Below, in pieces: positions 23,109 through 31,204 of a DNA stretch of 64,000 nucleotides (position 1 is the stretch's first letter; the number at the start of each line of letters is the position of its first letter). A program made the translations under genes and the position numbers. Under the pieces are notes generated by a model that had not been told where the DNA came from, ran no database searches, and saw nothing but the letters and a program-made list of their open reading frames with translations. The DNA is from a virus, in the IMG/VR virus record IMGVR_UViG_3300025840_003418, positions 1 to 64,000 of that record; one strand, 5' to 3'.

Positions 23109-23133
23109 CTAATCGTATAAAATCGTATATAAT
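23105..23133 (+). promoter_or_regulatory. Sigma70-type promoter for the exonuclease gene
   Basis: TTGACT (23105-23110), a 17-bp spacer and TATAAT (23128-23133) form a strong promoter. The spacer and -10 are built from three copies of a 10-bp repeat. Confidence 0.8.
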
Positions 23134-23140
23134 CGTATGT
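23111..23140 (+). repeat. Three tandem 10-bp repeats AATCGTATNN in a promoter
   Basis: AATCGTATAA, AATCGTATAT and AATCGTATGT follow one another from just after the -35 hexamer to seven bases past the -10. A 10-bp period puts the copies on one face of the helix, so they may bind a regulator. Confidence 0.7.
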
Positions 23141-23164
23141 ATATAAACAACAATAGGCAAACTA

Positions 23165-24148
23165 ATGGCGACTTACATTCTTGTAGACACTGCTAACACA
23201 TTCTTTCGTGCTAGGCATGTAGTACGTGGTGACATAGATACTAAAGTAGGTATGGCGTTTCATATCACACTTGCAGGTGTTAAGAAAGCGTGGCGTGACT
23301 TTAACGCAGATCATGTTGTGTTTTGTTTAGAAGGTCGCAGTTGGCGTAAAGATTATTATGAACCTTACAAACGTAATAGACAAGAAAGTCGTGATGCACT
23401 TACACCGGCACAACAAGAAGAAGACACAGTATTTTGGGAATGTTTCGACGAGTTTAAAGAATTTATTTCTAGTAAGACTAACTGTACTGTTATGCAACAT
23501 CCGCAACTAGAAGCAGATGACTTGATTGCAGGTTGGATACAGAATCATCCTAATGACAAACATATTATTATTTCAACAGACGGTGACTTTGCACAACTTA
23601 TTAGTCCTCGTGTACGTCAGTATAATGGTATTGCTAACATGACTATTACACACGAAGGCTACTTTGATGATAAAGGCAAAGAAGTTATTGATAAAAAACT
23701 AGGCGGACCTCGTCCTGCACCCGATCCTCAATTCATGTTGTTTGAAAAATGTATGCGTGGTGACACTAGTGACAACGTGTTTAGTGCATATCCAGGTGTA
23801 CGCAAAAAAGGCACTAAAAACAAAGTAGGCCTTATTGAAGCATTTGAAGATAAGAATACTAAAGGCTTTAACTGGAATAACATGATGTTACAGCGTTGGG
23901 TAGATCATGAAGGTGTAGAGCATCGTGTTCTTGATGACTACACACGCAATGTTACACTATGTGACTTGACAGCACAACCCGAAGACATTAGAGCAATTAT
24001 TAACGAACAAATCAATAACGTAGAAAGTAAAAATGTTACACAAGTAGGTATGAGGCTTATGAAGTTTTGTGCTAAGTGGGATATGCAACGTATTGCAGAT
24101 CAGGCTGCATCATTTGCTGAACCCTTACAAGCGAGGTATATAAAATAG
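23165..24148 (+). CDS. rnh: 5'-3' exonuclease / RNase H (FEN family)
   Basis: This structure-specific 5' nuclease probably removes RNA primers and flaps during phage replication, like T4 RNase H. The N-terminus YILVDTANTFFRARH carries the first metal Asp. QLEADDLIAGW and STDGDFAQLI are the central acidic motifs, and MRGDTSDNVF begins the helix-hairpin region. It has 327 residues, matching T4 RNase H (305 aa) and its marine phage homologues. It has its own promoter with tandem repeats. The next gene starts right at its stop. Confidence 0.92.
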   Translation: MATYILVDTANTFFRARHVVRGDIDTKVGMAFHITLAGVKKAWRDFNADHVVFCLEGRSWRKDYYEPYKRNRQESRDALTPAQQEEDTVFWECFDEFKEFISSKTNCTVMQHPQLEADDLIAGWIQNHPNDKHIIISTDGDFAQLISPRVRQYNGIANMTITHEGYFDDKGKEVIDKKLGGPRPAPDPQFMLFEKCMRGDTSDNVFSAYPGVRKKGTKNKVGLIEAFEDKNTKGFNWNNMMLQRWVDHEGVEHRVLDDYTRNVTLCDLTAQPEDIRAIINEQINNVESKNVTQVGMRLMKFCAKWDMQRIADQAASFAEPLQARYIK

Positions 24149-24607
24149 ATGGAAGTAAAAGCTTTATTACAAGATAAATTTTGGATTTTAGAAAAAGAAG
24201 GTGTACAAGTAGGTACGCTGTCTTGGGACGAAGAAAGATATGTATTTGCAAGTCCCAAGGAAACTAAATTTTTAAACTCACAGTCTGAAATTAAAGAAGT
24301 ATTAGGAATTGACCTTTCTAAAGGTGTAACAATTTCTGATTCACCCGTAACAGAATTAGAAGTACATGGTTATCCTACAAGTGTTACACCATATAATACA
24401 ATGTATGATGTAAAAAGGCAACTTCCATTGTTTACAAAGAGTGATAAATCTAAAAGCCTGTATTGCGCAGGTTATTATATTATTAAGTTTGAAAAAGGTT
24501 GGGTAAAATCGTTTTGTCCTAAACTAATTACTATCGAACGCTATATTTCTAAAGGTCCTTTTAAGACTGAATCATCAATGAAAGAAGCACTTTGGAATGC
24601 AAAATAA
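24149..24607 (+). CDS. Conserved hypothetical (152 aa)
   Basis: It starts at the base after the exonuclease stop. It is strand-rich with ILEKEGVQVGTLSWDEERYVFAS and, near the end, YYIIKFEKGWVKSFCPKLITIERY. It resembles a protein found after rnh in T4-like cyanophages. It overlaps the next gene by 11 bases. Function is unknown. Confidence 0.75.
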   Translation: MEVKALLQDKFWILEKEGVQVGTLSWDEERYVFASPKETKFLNSQSEIKEVLGIDLSKGVTISDSPVTELEVHGYPTSVTPYNTMYDVKRQLPLFTKSDKSKSLYCAGYYIIKFEKGWVKSFCPKLITIERYISKGPFKTESSMKEALWNAK

Positions 24608-24845
24608 AACTCCGTTAAACACAATGCCTGTGCAACAGTTTATACAAGTTGTAAAAGGTGCAGAGGCAAGTGGTGCAAAAGAAATTAAAGTTAACATACA
24701 ACAAGCAAAAACGCTTGCATTTACACTTGGCGAAATTATGGCCAGATTAAATGGTGACCTTGAAGAACTTTTATTAAATAAAACGTCAAACGAAACTGAA
24801 GAAATAATAGAGGTAAGAGTAGATGGCGGCACGAATTTCAATTGA
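24597..24845 (+). CDS. Small helical phage protein (82 aa)
   Basis: A helical protein with QQFIQVVKGAEASGAKEIKVNIQQAKTLAFTLGEIMARL, likely a short helical bundle. The start overlaps the previous gene and the end overlaps the next by 23 bases. No ribosome binding site is obvious, so coupled translation is likely. Function is unknown. Confidence 0.65.
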   Translation: MQNKTPLNTMPVQQFIQVVKGAEASGAKEIKVNIQQAKTLAFTLGEIMARLNGDLEELLLNKTSNETEEIIEVRVDGGTNFN

Positions 24846-25206
24846 ACTAGACGAAATAGAAGACGAAATCCTTGAGAATATGCTAAATAATGTATATATT
24901 GAGGAGAGTTCGGACTTGAGTAGGCCAAAACCAAATGTAATTTTAGAACACACTGATAATACAACTTATAAGTGTGAACAAATACTTGAGGCTGAAGCCA
25001 TTTGGGCTGTGTTCTATATGAACAAACCCTTTAATTTAAAAAGTTCGAATATGCTTACAAACTATCCAGGTCCTAAGTACAAGAAAGTGTCTTTTTCTAA
25101 TCCTGGTCATGCTCATAATTTAGCTAACAAACTAAATGAAATGTTTGAATGTAATGATTTTAACGTTCACAAGCTGACCGACGGTGAAATAGTACACGAA
25201 GAATGA
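24823..25206 (+). CDS. Conserved hypothetical (127 aa)
   Basis: The ATG lies after AGAGGTAAGAGTAG in the end of the previous gene. An acidic N-terminal helix is followed by a strand-rich core (NTTYKCEQILEAEAIWAVFYM) and YPGPKYKKVSFSNPGHAHNLANKLNEMF. It overlaps the next gene by ATGA. No family was recognised beyond resemblance to marine phage proteins. Confidence 0.7.
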   Translation: MAARISIELDEIEDEILENMLNNVYIEESSDLSRPKPNVILEHTDNTTYKCEQILEAEAIWAVFYMNKPFNLKSSNMLTNYPGPKYKKVSFSNPGHAHNLANKLNEMFECNDFNVHKLTDGEIVHEE

Positions 25207-25586
25207 ACTGGAAAGAAACTTACACTAAAATATTCTTGAAAGAACTTGGAAAAACTTGCAATGATGTTGCGGTTAAAGAGTATATGCCGTTGTGGTGGCA
25301 GAACACTAGAGAAAAAAACAACGGTGGTCTTAGACTTACACAACTCGGTTATGAAACTATACAAGAAATTGGCCTTACAACATATGACATTCCGTATCCA
25401 GTCGAAATGCCTCTTACTACGCAAGTTATTATCTATCTAGATAAATTTATTGACTGCCCATATTACCTTACTAACCGCAGTATCACAGTAACGAACGAAA
25501 AAAAAGCAGTCGAACTAACTCTTTTCTCTGGAGACTTAAGAAAGTACGGCCTAAATAAAGCTATGAAATTGGATGAAAACGGTTGA
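25203..25586 (+). CDS. Conserved hypothetical (127 aa)
   Basis: It begins ATGA on the previous stop. The sequence has YMPLWWQNTREKNNGGLRLTQLGYETIQEIGLTTYD and YYLTNRSITVTNEKKAVELTLFSGDLRKYG; the pattern resembles proteins near MoxR genes in T4-like cyanophages. Its TGA forms part of the next promoter's -35. Function is unknown. Confidence 0.72.
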   Translation: MNWKETYTKIFLKELGKTCNDVAVKEYMPLWWQNTREKNNGGLRLTQLGYETIQEIGLTTYDIPYPVEMPLTTQVIIYLDKFIDCPYYLTNRSITVTNEKKAVELTLFSGDLRKYGLNKAMKLDENG

Positions 25587-25610
25587 CTTTATGTTATTAG
25601 ATGTTATATT
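25583..25610 (+). promoter_or_regulatory. Sigma70-type promoter for the MoxR gene
   Basis: TTGACT (25583-25588), a 16-bp spacer and TATATT (25605-25610). The -35 overlaps the TGA stop of the upstream gene. An AGAGGGC site and the ATG at 25644 follow. Confidence 0.7.
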
Positions 25611-25643
25611 ATATGTATAACAGCAAACAAAGAGGGCTTTATT

Positions 25644-26735
25644 ATGTCAGAAGTATTAAATCGCACAGTAACTCCTAACAAAGCAAAAAATAGCATTCGT
25701 AGAGCACTACGTAAAAAACGTCCTGTCTTTTTGTGGGGTCCTCCCGGCATCGGAAAGTCAGAAGTAGTTGAACAAATTACAAACGATCTTCCAAACTCTC
25801 ACTTAATTGATATTCGTTTATCTCTTTGGGAACCTACAGATATTAAAGGTATTCCATACTTCGACAGTAATCAAGGCAAAATGGTTTGGGGAGCGCCGAG
25901 CGAACTTCCAGACGAAGAGATGGCTAGTGCTTATGACAACATTGTTCTGTTTTTAGATGAAATGAATAGTGCTGCACCAAGTGTGCAAGCGGCTGCTTAT
26001 CAACTTATCCTAAATCGTAAAGTAGGACAATATAAACTGCCTGACAATGTAATGATTGTTGCGGCAGGTAACCGCGAAGCAGACAAAGGTGTTACATATC
26101 GTATGCCTGCTCCGTTGGCTAACCGTTTTGTTCACTTGGAACTTGCAGTAGACTTCGACGATTGGTTCGAATGGGCTGTTGAAAACAACATCGAATCTGA
26201 TGTTATAGGCTACTTGCAATTTGCAAAACAAGACTTGTATACATTTGATCCTAAGTCACCAAGTCGTTCTTTTGCTACTCCTCGTTCGTGGTCGTTTGTT
26301 AGTGAATTATTAGATGACGAAGACGGAGATGACGTAACAACTACAGATTTAGTTGCAGGATCAGTCGGAGAAGGTCTTGCTGTAAAATTTATGGCACATC
26401 GTAAAATTGCTAGTTCAATGCCTAATCCGTCAGACATCTTAATTGGTAAAGTTAAAGAACTTAAAACTAAAGAAATTAGTGCTATGTATTCTTTGACTGT
26501 TTCATTGTGCTACGAGCTTAAAGACGCATCAGACAAGAATGACAAGAAGTTTGATGACAAGGTTAATAACTTTTTGCGGTTCTCAATGGATAACTTTGAT
26601 ACAGAACTAGTTGTTATGGGTATCAAACTTGCTCTTACACAATACGGATTGCCAATTGATCCAGACGCTGTCGATTGTTTTGACGAATTCCACGATCGAT
26701 ATGGCAAATATATTAAAGCGGCTCAAGGAGCGTAG
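25644..26735 (+). CDS. MoxR-family AAA+ ATPase
   Basis: This is a chaperone-like ATPase. Walker A WGPPGIGKS spans about 31-39, Walker B IVLFLDEMN about 100-108, and AAGNREAD is the sensor 1 region. MoxR proteins work with VWA-domain partners to mature or remodel protein complexes, and the next gene encodes such a partner. The pair is found in T4-like cyanophages and pelagimyophages. It has its own promoter. The phage target is unknown. Confidence 0.93.
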   Translation: MSEVLNRTVTPNKAKNSIRRALRKKRPVFLWGPPGIGKSEVVEQITNDLPNSHLIDIRLSLWEPTDIKGIPYFDSNQGKMVWGAPSELPDEEMASAYDNIVLFLDEMNSAAPSVQAAAYQLILNRKVGQYKLPDNVMIVAAGNREADKGVTYRMPAPLANRFVHLELAVDFDDWFEWAVENNIESDVIGYLQFAKQDLYTFDPKSPSRSFATPRSWSFVSELLDDEDGDDVTTTDLVAGSVGEGLAVKFMAHRKIASSMPNPSDILIGKVKELKTKEISAMYSLTVSLCYELKDASDKNDKKFDDKVNNFLRFSMDNFDTELVVMGIKLALTQYGLPIDPDAVDCFDEFHDRYGKYIKAAQGA

Positions 26736-26754
26736 TCGATCTTATATATTTTGG

Positions 26755-26783
26755 TTGACAATGCCTATAAATATTGCTATAAT
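26755..26783 (+). promoter_or_regulatory. Sigma70-type promoter for the VWA gene
   Basis: TTGACA (26755-26760), a 17-bp spacer and TATAAT (26778-26783) form a full-consensus promoter, followed by AGAGGAG and the ATG at 26808. Confidence 0.85.
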
Positions 26784-26807
26784 AAAACAGTTGTAGAGGA
26801 GTAAACA

Positions 26808-28148
26808 ATGTCTTATCCATTTGGAAGTGATAGTTTTACAATGGCAGTAAAAGATACTGCAAGCAAAACTAAAGGTTGGGCTCCAAATCCTGACATCACC
26901 GAATCTGAACTAAAAGTAATGCGTGAAGAAGTTATGGATCGTATTATTACAGCAAGAATTGGTTTACTCCTACGACATCCTTTCTTTGGTAATATGGCCA
27001 CTCGTCTACGCATTGTTGCGGCTGATGAGTGGTTAGGCACTGCGGCTGTAGATGGTCGCAACCTTTATTTTAATACTCAATTCTTTAATGCAATGGACAA
27101 TAAAGAAGTAGAATTTGTTATTGCACACGAAATTTTACATTGCGTATTTGATCATCTTATTCGTAGAGAAGATCGCAACCCAATGCTTTATAACATCTCA
27201 GCAGATTACATTGTAAATAACTTACTAGTACGTGATCGTATTGGTAAGAAGCCTTCAATTGTAGACTGTTACCAAGACTTTAAATATGAAGGCTGGACTT
27301 CAGAAGAAGTCTATGACGACTTGTTCGAAGAAGCTAAAAAGAACGGTGAAGACTTTTTAAAGCAACTAGGCGAAATGCTAGATGAGCATATTGACTGGGA
27401 AGATGGTGACGGCAACGAAGGTGAAGGTAAAGACAAAGAAGGCGGCGGTGAGGGGAAAGGTAAAGGTCGTCCTAGTTACACTAAAGAAGAACTAAAGCAG
27501 ATTAGAGACGAAATTAAAGAGAATATGATTTCAGCCGCGCAGTCTGCAGGCGCAGGTAATACTCCGGCTGGTGTACAACGTATTATTAAAGATCTAACAG
27601 AACCTAAGATGAACTGGCGTGAAATTATCCGGCAGCAAATACAAAGTACAATTAAAGATGATTTTACTTTCCAACGTCCTAATCGCAAAAGTTGGCATAC
27701 TGGTGCTATACTTCCAGGTATGGATTTTCAAGAATCTTTAGATATTTGTGTTAGTATCGATATGAGTGGTTCTATAGGTGACGAGCAAGCTAAAGACTTT
27801 CTTAGTGAAATAAAAGGCATTATGGAAGAGTTTAGAGACTATAAAATTAAAGTATGGTGTTTTGATACTAAAGTTTACAACGAACAAGACTTTACATCTG
27901 AAAACGGTGAAGACTTATCCGAGTACGAAGTTATAGGTGGCGGTGGAACTGACTTTATGGCCAATTGGCATTATATGAAGGAAGAAGATATCGTTCCTAA
28001 GAAATTTATTATGTTTACAGACGGCTATGCTTGGGATAGCTGGGGAGATCCAGAATACTGTGATACAATCTTTTTAGTTCACAGTCACCACGATAAAGGC
28101 TTAGAAGGTCCGTTCGGTCAAACATTGCACTATGATGAGGCTGCTTAG
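26808..28148 (+). CDS. VWA-domain putative metallopeptidase (DUF2201-like)
   Basis: The N-terminal domain has AHEILHCVFDH with HExxH at residues 107-111, a zinc-metallopeptidase-like motif. An acidic Gly/Glu/Lys-rich linker lies at about 200-220. The C-terminal VWA-like domain has the MIDAS motif DMSGS (318-322) and GGGGTDF. This matches the DUF2201 plus VWA-like arrangement of partners of MoxR ATPases. Promoter and ribosome binding site are strong. Whether it cleaves protein is unknown; it may act as an adaptor for the MoxR ring. Confidence 0.9.
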   Translation: MSYPFGSDSFTMAVKDTASKTKGWAPNPDITESELKVMREEVMDRIITARIGLLLRHPFFGNMATRLRIVAADEWLGTAAVDGRNLYFNTQFFNAMDNKEVEFVIAHEILHCVFDHLIRREDRNPMLYNISADYIVNNLLVRDRIGKKPSIVDCYQDFKYEGWTSEEVYDDLFEEAKKNGEDFLKQLGEMLDEHIDWEDGDGNEGEGKDKEGGGEGKGKGRPSYTKEELKQIRDEIKENMISAAQSAGAGNTPAGVQRIIKDLTEPKMNWREIIRQQIQSTIKDDFTFQRPNRKSWHTGAILPGMDFQESLDICVSIDMSGSIGDEQAKDFLSEIKGIMEEFRDYKIKVWCFDTKVYNEQDFTSENGEDLSEYEVIGGGGTDFMANWHYMKEEDIVPKKFIMFTDGYAWDSWGDPEYCDTIFLVHSHHDKGLEGPFGQTLHYDEAA

Positions 28149-28432
28149 TGACAGAAATACTAGACAAACCTAACGTCTATAATGTATTTGATATGCGAAG
28201 GTGTGATTTTCCGCCAGAGCATTTCGACTATAGTGTTATTCACTTTACATACAATTTAAAGGATGCACTAACAAAATGGATAGAAACTAACTGCAAAGGT
28301 AGATACTATTTAGGTAAATCAATAAGTTTAGATGCTGAAAGATCTGTAACTGAAAACGTCTGCATAGGTTTTGAGGATCCAAAAGAACTATCTTACTTTA
28401 TGTTAGCCTGTCCATATTTAAAATACAATTAA
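28148..28432 (+). CDS. Conserved hypothetical (94 aa)
   Basis: The GTG start overlaps the VWA stop by one base. The sequence has YNVFDMRRCDFPPEHFDYSVIHF and ENVCIGFEDPKELSYFML. It resembles small proteins next to the MoxR/VWA pair in T4-like cyanophages. Function is unknown. Confidence 0.7.
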   Translation: MTEILDKPNVYNVFDMRRCDFPPEHFDYSVIHFTYNLKDALTKWIETNCKGRYYLGKSISLDAERSVTENVCIGFEDPKELSYFMLACPYLKYN

Positions 28433-28472
28433 CAAGCTATAGATAATTACTATTAATAAAGGAGACAACGAT

Positions 28473-28799
28473 ATGGCTAAAACAACTACAAAAGAAACAA
28501 CATTGGATGCAACAACAGAAGGAACTAATACAATGGAAGAACAAATGGAAAGCGCAGCAGCGGAAACCTCTGACGCAACAGCAACTGCCGCAGAAGCACC
28601 TGCAGGTGGTCCAGCAGATCTAACAGTACAAGATCTACAAGCATTAAAAGTAATTATTGACGTTGCAAGTCAGCGTGGTGCATTTCGTCCAAACGAAATG
28701 ACAACAGTAGGTGCTACATATACAAAGCTAGAGCAGTTTCTAGCAGCGATTGCAGCATCACAGCAAGCACAAGCTGCTGCTGAAGGTACAGGTGCATAA
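28473..28799 (+). CDS. Ala/Thr-rich conserved phage protein (108 aa)
   Basis: It has a strong AAAGGAG site. The first 50 residues are low-complexity Thr/Glu/Ala. The C-terminal half DLQALKVIIDVASQRGAFRPNEMTTVGATYTKLEQFL is a conserved helical domain widespread in marine T4-like phages. Function is unknown. The next gene starts immediately after its stop. Confidence 0.75.
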   Translation: MAKTTTKETTLDATTEGTNTMEEQMESAAAETSDATATAAEAPAGGPADLTVQDLQALKVIIDVASQRGAFRPNEMTTVGATYTKLEQFLAAIAASQQAQAAAEGTGA

Positions 28800-29393
28800 A
28801 TGAGTAATTTAAAACACGTCGGGCGACTTGTTAAAAGCAAAAGACGTGTAGTAGTTGCTTATAGAGTTGTACCGGGTGAGCCCGATAACTGTATAGTCGT
28901 AGCGTCAGAGAGTTTAAACTCTGACGAGCACGACACGCTAATGAACGCAGTCGAATCAGAAGCCGGACAGCAAGCAAACGAAATGGCAGATGTAATGTCT
29001 CGTATAGTACTGCCAGACGGGCGCCCTATGTTAGCCGCGTTTCATACTACTGGTAAGTTAATGAAGATGCCTACCACTGAAGTTGAATTAGTACCTAACC
29101 GTACTACTACAATTTTACTCAGTGAACTAAACAATCTTATTGCTCAACAGAAAGGTGTTACTCTTGAAGAACTAGCTGTAAAACCAACTAGTAAATCTCA
29201 AGAGAACGAAACTAGCACTGAACAACCAGTAGAAAAAACAACTCAAAACGAAGTATTAACTGACGATGAGTTGGCAGCTTCATATCGGTCACAAGCCGAT
29301 GCATTATTTAAAGAAGCGAAAAAACTTAGAGAACAAGCAGAAGATCTCGTTCCTACTAAAAAGAAAAGAAAAGCTGAAGAAGTTAGTGACTAA
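28800..29393 (+). CDS. Conserved phage protein with charged C-terminus (197 aa)
   Basis: The N-terminal 130 residues form a compact domain (VGRLVKSKRRVVVAYRVVPGEPDNCIVV, then SRIVLPDGRPMLAAFH and LLSELNNLIAQQKG). The rest is Glu/Lys/Thr-rich with a coiled-coil-like helix at 155-185. The family occurs in T4-like cyanophages without a known role. It overlaps the next gene by 8 bases. Confidence 0.75.
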   Translation: MSNLKHVGRLVKSKRRVVVAYRVVPGEPDNCIVVASESLNSDEHDTLMNAVESEAGQQANEMADVMSRIVLPDGRPMLAAFHTTGKLMKMPTTEVELVPNRTTTILLSELNNLIAQQKGVTLEELAVKPTSKSQENETSTEQPVEKTTQNEVLTDDELAASYRSQADALFKEAKKLREQAEDLVPTKKKRKAEEVSD

Positions 29394-29706
29394 CAAAACA
29401 CAAAAGTTACCACCCGAAATAGTTAATCATTGGCCAGAGGTATTTAACGATGTTGAGATACGCTCTGTGCCAATTGATTACATTAGCAATATTAATGTAT
29501 TTTTTAATAATGGAAAAATATTTACAATTGATGTGCGACTCGAGCGCCACAAATACCAAGATACAAATTCTTTAGAAGAGTCACTTGATTCTTTTTTTAA
29601 ACAATACGATAATGTAATCAAAAGTATAGACTTTAGCATTGATACACCAAAAGTTAAGCAAGATATACAAAAAAGAACAAAGACATTCCTCAAAAAACAC
29701 AAATAA
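29386..29706 (+). CDS. Conserved hypothetical (106 aa)
   Basis: The GTG at 29386 is preferred; the frame extends to 29266 but that part lies inside the upstream gene and has different composition. The core LPPEIVNHWPEVFNDVEIRSVPIDYI, IDVRLERHK and VKQDIQKRTKTFLKKHK recalls a family located before structural genes in marine T4-like phages. Function is unknown. Confidence 0.75.
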   Translation: MTNKTQKLPPEIVNHWPEVFNDVEIRSVPIDYISNINVFFNNGKIFTIDVRLERHKYQDTNSLEESLDSFFKQYDNVIKSIDFSIDTPKVKQDIQKRTKTFLKKHK

Positions 29707-29708
29707 GG

Positions 29709-29716
29709 CATAAATA
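29709..29716 (+). promoter_or_regulatory. T4-type late promoter for the fibre gene
   Basis: CATAAATA lies 30 bases before the ATG at 29746, with a TAGGAG ribosome binding site between. It matches NATAAATA. Confidence 0.65.
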
Positions 29717-29745
29717 CTAGCATAGAAGTATTCTAGGAGATGTAA

Positions 29746-31203
29746 ATGCCTTTAAAATTGAGACGCGGTACAGATGCCGAACGCCAAACAGTTACGCCGG
29801 CTGCTGGCGAACCAATATATACAACCGACACAAAAAAACTATACGTTGGAGACGGAACAACACTAGGCGGTAATGCCGTTGATACCACTGCTGAATTTAG
29901 TGGAACTTTAGACGGACTTACTGATGTTGATACAGCAGGTGCAGTTACTGGTAGTGTTATTAAATATAATGGTACTAGTTGGGAAATTGGAGTTGATGAC
30001 AATAGTGGCGGCGGTGGCGGTGGCCTTGCACTAACTGATTTAAGTGTTACAACAGCATCTCCAGGATCAGCAACATTAACTTATAATAACCTCACTGGCG
30101 TGTTTACTTATACTCCTCCCGATCTTTCAACACTATTGTCAGAAGTTCCTGGAAACTTAGACATAAACGGTTCTATATTTGGTGATGATAGTACGTTACT
30201 TGTAGACGGAGTAAGGAATTTAATTCCAGCAGCAGTATTAAACGGCACAGCAACTATAAACGTTATAGGCAATTTAACAGGTGATGCAGATGGTAATCAT
30301 ACTGGAACATTTAACGGTGTTATCGGTGGAGCATCTCCAGCAGCAATCACAGGAACAGTGATATCAGCATCTAGTAACTTTGCTGGTAATTTAACAGGTA
30401 ATGTTACAGGTAATGTTGGAGGCAACCTAGTTGGGAGTGTAAATGCAACAGGCGGGCAAGTAATTGTTGCAAACGGGTCAGACGGTACTGACGGATCATT
30501 TAGAGGCAACGTTTTAAGATCAACAGACGGTGTTACTATTATAGATGGAACAAGCATCCCGGCAGTGTTCACAGGTGATCTAACTGGTAATGTTACAGGT
30601 AATATTTCAGGTAACGTATCAGCTGGTACTTTATCTGTAACTTCGGGTTCAGATGTTGTATCAATCGGTGATATAAAAATGACCAATGATAATGACGGAT
30701 TATTAATAATAGGAAACGCTACAGATACTGCTGAAATAAGTATTTTAGGTGATGGAACAGGCGGCGATTTTAAAATTACTGCTACATCAGGAAACTTTTC
30801 TACTGGTGCTGGACCTGCAATAACTCTTCAATCACAAAACGGAACGCACAGTGCACCAACTGCAAATGCTGATCAAGATTTAATCGGAACATTAAACTTT
30901 AAAGCGTATGATGGAGCTGTTTATCAAAGCTCGGCATATATAAGTGCTTTAGTAAACGATACTTCATTATCTCAAGGATCAGTACCTGATGCAAGTGTTG
31001 TTATAGGTATAAATAATGGTCAACCAAATGGTGATTGGTTACAACTTGATGTAGATGGTAAAACTAGTGTTAGCTATATGAAACTAAAAGGGTATGCAAC
31101 CGGAGCAGAACCAGCAACTCCTGAAGAAGGCACAATGGTATTTGATTCTACTACTAAAAAGTTTAAAGGGTGGGACGGAACTGCTTGGCAAGACTTCCAC
31201 TAA
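29746..31203 (+). CDS. Tail-fibre-like structural protein
   Basis: The N-terminal 40 residues (LRRGTDAERQTVTPAAGEPIY and LYVGDGTT) are the conserved start of many phage fibre and receptor-binding proteins. A Gly-rich linker at about 87-94 follows, then a domain with LTYNNLTGVFTYTPP. The middle carries repeats of the type GNLTGNVTGNVGG. The C-terminus has GTMVFDSTTKKFKGWDGTAWQ, a common fibre ending. Part of the middle (DLIGTLNFKAYDG and following) is paralogous to the fibre-like gene on the minus strand at 52204. It probably forms a trimeric fibre for host binding. Late promoter upstream, terminator downstream. Confidence 0.88.
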   Translation: MPLKLRRGTDAERQTVTPAAGEPIYTTDTKKLYVGDGTTLGGNAVDTTAEFSGTLDGLTDVDTAGAVTGSVIKYNGTSWEIGVDDNSGGGGGGLALTDLSVTTASPGSATLTYNNLTGVFTYTPPDLSTLLSEVPGNLDINGSIFGDDSTLLVDGVRNLIPAAVLNGTATINVIGNLTGDADGNHTGTFNGVIGGASPAAITGTVISASSNFAGNLTGNVTGNVGGNLVGSVNATGGQVIVANGSDGTDGSFRGNVLRSTDGVTIIDGTSIPAVFTGDLTGNVTGNISGNVSAGTLSVTSGSDVVSIGDIKMTNDNDGLLIIGNATDTAEISILGDGTGGDFKITATSGNFSTGAGPAITLQSQNGTHSAPTANADQDLIGTLNFKAYDGAVYQSSAYISALVNDTSLSQGSVPDASVVIGINNGQPNGDWLQLDVDGKTSVSYMKLKGYATGAEPATPEEGTMVFDSTTKKFKGWDGTAWQDFH

Positions 31204-31204
31204 G

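Noticed and set aside
30380-30620. Repeats in the fibre gene as a CRISPR array
   Set aside because: The GGTAATGTTACA repeats are short, imperfect, in frame and coding; there are no unique spacers of even length.
30297-30686. Minus-strand frame inside the fibre gene
   Set aside because: It is low complexity, made of Thr/Pro/Val repeats complementary to the Gly-Asn-Val-Thr repeats of the fibre.
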